Source: Bradyrhizobium lupini (GTDB lineage Bacteria > Pseudomonadota > Alphaproteobacteria > Rhizobiales > Xanthobacteraceae). From it: DNA of 64,000 bases. The first letter of the stretch is position 1. Every line of letters begins with the position of its first letter. Below, in pieces: positions 61,717 to 64,000 of this stretch. A model generated the notes under the pieces. The model had not been told where the DNA came from. It saw nothing but the letters and a program-made list of their open reading frames with translations, and made no database searches. A program made the translations under genes and the position numbers. The stretch covers positions 7,521,001 through 7,585,000 of the forward strand of contig NZ_CP162553.1 in the NCBI RefSeq assembly GCF_040939785.1, written 5' to 3'.

Positions 61717-62715
61717 ATGACCGATCTTAATCGCCGCCATTTGCTTGCAGGCGCCGCCACCTTCGGTGCGGCTGCCGTGACCGGCTTTGGGCCGACCGCC
61801 GCCAATGCCTCAGTACCGCAAGCCGGCACGCAGGCGCCGGGCTTCTACCGCTACAAGGTCGGCAGCTACGAGTGCACCTCCATCAATGACGGTGCGCGCA
61901 CTTTCCCGATGCCGGACAAGTTCGTCGTCAACGCGCCGAAGGAGGAAGCGCTGGCCGCTGGCGAGGCGGCCTACATGCCGAAGGGCATGGTCACGGTGCC
62001 GTTCAACCCGCAGCTCATCAACACCGGCTCCAAGCTCGTGCTGATCGATACCGGCAACGGTGTCGCCAATCTCGAGCCCAGCAAGGGCGCGGTCGGCCGC
62101 ACGCTGCAGAACCTCCAGGCCGCCGGCGTCGCCCCCAAGAGCATCGACGTCGTGCTGCTCTCGCATCTGCATCCCGACCACACCAACGGCATTCGTCTCG
62201 CCGACGGCGCGCTTGCCTTCCCCAATGCGGAGATCATGGTGCCAGGCAAGGACTGGGAGTTCTGGACCAGCGAGGACAACGCCGCCAAGGCCGAGTCCAA
62301 CGCGATGATGAAGAACTACTTCGCCAACGTGAAGAAGACCTTTGCCGGCCTCGAATCCAAGGTGACGAAGTACGAGTGGGGCAAGGAGGTCGCACCGGGC
62401 ATCACCTCGATCGCGACGCCCGGTCACACCCCGGGGCACACCTCGTTCGCGGTCGCCTCAGGCGATTCCAAGGTGCTGATCCAGTCCGACGTCACCAACA
62501 TCCCGGAGTTCTTCCTGCGCAATCCGAACTGGCATGTGGTGTTCGACACCGATGCAGCGCTGGCGCAGGAAACCCGCCACAAATTCTACGACATGGCGGC
62601 CGCCGAGAAGGCGACCGTGATCGGCTTCCACTTCACCTTCCCCTCGGTCGGCCATGTCGAGAAGGACGGCGCCAAATATCGTCTGATCCCGTCGGCGTGG
62701 AATCCGACCATCTGA
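61717..62715 (+). CDS. Secreted metallo-beta-lactamase-fold hydrolase
   Basis: A 332-residue protein with a twin-Arg signal (LNRRHLLAGAATFGAA). The metal motif is LLSHLHPDHTNG, with later ligands in TPGHTPGH and the Asp in IQSDVTNIPEF. The family includes quorum-quenching lactonases and other hydrolases; this substrate is not known. Its leader can fold over the start site. Confidence 0.87.
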   Translation: MTDLNRRHLLAGAATFGAAAVTGFGPTAANASVPQAGTQAPGFYRYKVGSYECTSINDGARTFPMPDKFVVNAPKEEALAAGEAAYMPKGMVTVPFNPQLINTGSKLVLIDTGNGVANLEPSKGAVGRTLQNLQAAGVAPKSIDVVLLSHLHPDHTNGIRLADGALAFPNAEIMVPGKDWEFWTSEDNAAKAESNAMMKNYFANVKKTFAGLESKVTKYEWGKEVAPGITSIATPGHTPGHTSFAVASGDSKVLIQSDVTNIPEFFLRNPNWHVVFDTDAALAQETRHKFYDMAAAEKATVIGFHFTFPSVGHVEKDGAKYRLIPSAWNPTI

Positions 62716-62744
62716 GCCGATTTGCAGATTTGTACCAGGGATCG

Positions 62745-62772
62745 GGCCGCCACTTGGCGGCCTGATTGTTTG
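62745..62772 (+). terminator. Terminator of the metallo-beta-lactamase-fold gene
   Basis: GGCCGCC (62745-62751), loop ACTT, GGCGGCC (62756-62762), then TGATTGTTT. A good rho-independent shape about 30 bases after the stop. Confidence 0.75.
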
Positions 62773-62890
62773 GGCAACCGTTCAGAAACCCAGCGTTTCC
62801 AAATCCGTCCAGTCCATGCACTTGCATCTATCGGTCGAGATCGCTTAAGTGCCGACCCGGCACTCCCGCTGAAGATTTCGAGGACACTCT

Positions 62891-63443
62891 ATGGCCTACA
62901 ATATCGTCACGATCGCCGGCAGCCTGCGTAAGGACAGCTTTTCGCTCAAGATCGCCAATGCGCTCGCCAAGCTCGCGCCGGCCTCGCTCAAGCTCGAGGT
63001 CATCACGCCGGCCGGCATCTCGTTCTTCAACCAGGACCTCGAGGGAGCGCCGCCGGCGGATTGGCTGTCTTTCCGCGAAAAAAATCCAGAAATCGGACGG
63101 CGTCATCTTCGTCACGCCGGAATACAATCGCGCGATCCCGGGGGTGCTGAAGAACGCCATCGACGTCGCCTCGCGGCCCTATGGCAAGAGCTCGTTCAAC
63201 GACAAGCCGGTCGGCATCATCGCGAACTCGCCGGGCCCGCTCGGCGGCGTCAGTGCCGCCAAGACGCTCCAGAACATCCTGCCGGGCATTTCCGGCCCGA
63301 TCATGCAGCAGCCGGAGGCCTATCTGAACGGGGTGGGCGACGCGTTCGATGCCGACGGCAACCTGACCAAGGAGTCCTTGAAGCCGGTGCTCCAGGCCTA
63401 TATCGACGCGTTTGCGGTGCACGTCGCGAAGCATCACGGCTGA
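62891..63443 (+). CDS. NADPH-dependent FMN reductase (single-base frameshift)
   Basis: A flavodoxin-like reductase. MAYNIVTIAGSLRKDSFSLK is the flavin-binding start; the frame runs to DWLSFREKNPEI, while the next frame continues KIQKSDGVIFVTPEYNRAIP, NSPGPLGGV and ends at 63443. Removing one A from AAAAAAA at 63078-63084 gives FREKIQKSDGV and 183 residues, the family length. Catalytic flavin loops are otherwise intact. Confidence 0.88.
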
Positions 63444-63462
63444 GGCCGCGAACCCCGGGTCT

Positions 63463-63578
63463 CCGTCATGGCCGGGCAAAAGCGCGAAGCGCGTCTTCGC
63501 GCTAGATGTCCCGGCCATCCACGTCTTTGCCAAATTGACGAAGAACGTGGATGCCCGGCACAAGGCCGAGCATGACGG
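63463..63578. repeat. Large intergenic palindromic element of Bradyrhizobium type
   Basis: Ends CCGTCATG (63463-63470) and CATGACGG (63571-63578). Inside are GCGCGAA/TTCGCGC and CCATCCACGTCTT/AAGAACGTGGATG stems. GTCATGGCCGGGC and CCGGCCATCCACGTCTT are familiar to me as a very common Bradyrhizobium intergenic repeat. Confidence 0.7.
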
Positions 63579-63652
63579 CTGAGCCAGGCATTGGAACGCC
63601 AAGCGGGCGGGCAATTAGCACGCCCTTAACCAACCTGTCCCATCTTCCCAGG

Positions 63653-63970
63653 ATGGTCTCCCGCGCGCGCCTGAAATCGATCCTGACCGGTCTTGCCCTC
63701 TATGCGATGGCGGCCGCCATCGTCGGCTATTTCGGCGTCAACGCCTATACCGGCAAATACGGCCTCAACGCCCGCCAGGAGCTCGACCAGGAGATCGTGG
63801 CGCTGACCAGCGAACTGGCGCAGCTCAAGCGCGAGCGCGCCAGGAGCGAGCAGCGCGTTTCGCTGCTGCGCTCCGCGAAGATCGACCCCGACATGCTGGA
63901 CGAGCGGGCGCGCTTCCAGCTCGACTACGTCAATCCGCGCGATCTCGTCCGGACAATCCCGGCGAACTGA
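63653..63970 (+). CDS. FtsB/DivIC-like septum formation initiator protein
   Basis: A 105-residue bitopic protein. One membrane helix (LTGLALYAMAAAIVGYFGVN), then a short linker (GKYGLNARQELDQE) and a coiled coil (VALTSELAQLKRERARSEQR) with the ending DERARFQLDYVNPRDLV typical of rhizobial FtsB-like proteins. It acts in the divisome. ATG 63653 (MVSRARLK) is used because the frame upstream is repeat DNA. Confidence 0.85.
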   Translation: MVSRARLKSILTGLALYAMAAAIVGYFGVNAYTGKYGLNARQELDQEIVALTSELAQLKRERARSEQRVSLLRSAKIDPDMLDERARFQLDYVNPRDLVRTIPAN

Positions 63971-64000
63971 CACGCGAGCGGCACAAGCGCCATTTGCGGG

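Overview
The window reads as a chromosome segment of a Bradyrhizobium-type alphaproteobacterium. This is inferred from high G+C throughout, a long C-terminal extension on ribosomal protein S2, LpxI in place of LpxH, a LexA box of the GAAC-N7-GAAC type, glnS beside gltX, and the gene order rpsB-tsf-pyrH-frr-uppS-cdsA-dxr-rseP-bamA-lpxD-fabZ-lpxA-lpxI-lpxB. I saw no rRNA, tRNA, CRISPR array, insertion sequence or prophage.

Layout. Bases 1-856 hold the end of a proline-rich protein. Bases 935-16446 are one long forward block: translation (rpsB, tsf, frr), UMP kinase, then envelope building (undecaprenyl-PP, CDP-diacylglycerol, MEP isoprenoids, site-2 protease, outer-membrane assembly, lipid A), broken only by a small reverse KTSC-domain gene between fabZ and lpxA. 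Bases 16688-24345 look like an accessory insert: a serine hydrolase, then on the reverse strand a ROK regulator, a CUT1 sugar ABC transporter and an SDR, with one operator-like palindrome at the head. Bases 24457-35532 carry gltA, gltX, glnS, comEC, lexA and moeA with small genes. Bases 35771-42799 are a second accessory stretch (HAD phosphatase, FMN alpha-hydroxy-acid dehydrogenase, CtpA-type protease, a GGDEF-EAL protein and a Flp pilin remnant). Bases 42809-50432 hold moaC, trpC, trpD, a PpiD-like foldase, tpiA, secG and pyrG. Bases 50437-53250 hold a phospholipid-methyltransferase-like gene and a two-component system. After kdsA and an MFS gene there is a small, less G+C-rich HxlR/NmrA-remnant/DHFR-like cassette (55999-57470), then queF, a Vgb-like propeller protein, eno, an MDR dehydrogenase, a metallo-beta-lactamase-fold protein, an FMN reductase and an FtsB-like protein.

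Two results stand out. First, at least ten genes, including the normally essential cdsA, bamA and gltX, are each broken by a single-base change, nearly always in a short homopolymer. Restoring one base repairs every one, so these are most likely sequencing or assembly errors. Gene coordinates below span the repaired genes. Second, the two-component operon 51203-53250 is flanked by two nearly identical 20-base sites, each a CATTGCG direct repeat with an 11-base period. One lies upstream of the response regulator and the other upstream of the lipid-methyltransferase-like gene, which predicts a small self-contained regulon controlling membrane lipid modification.
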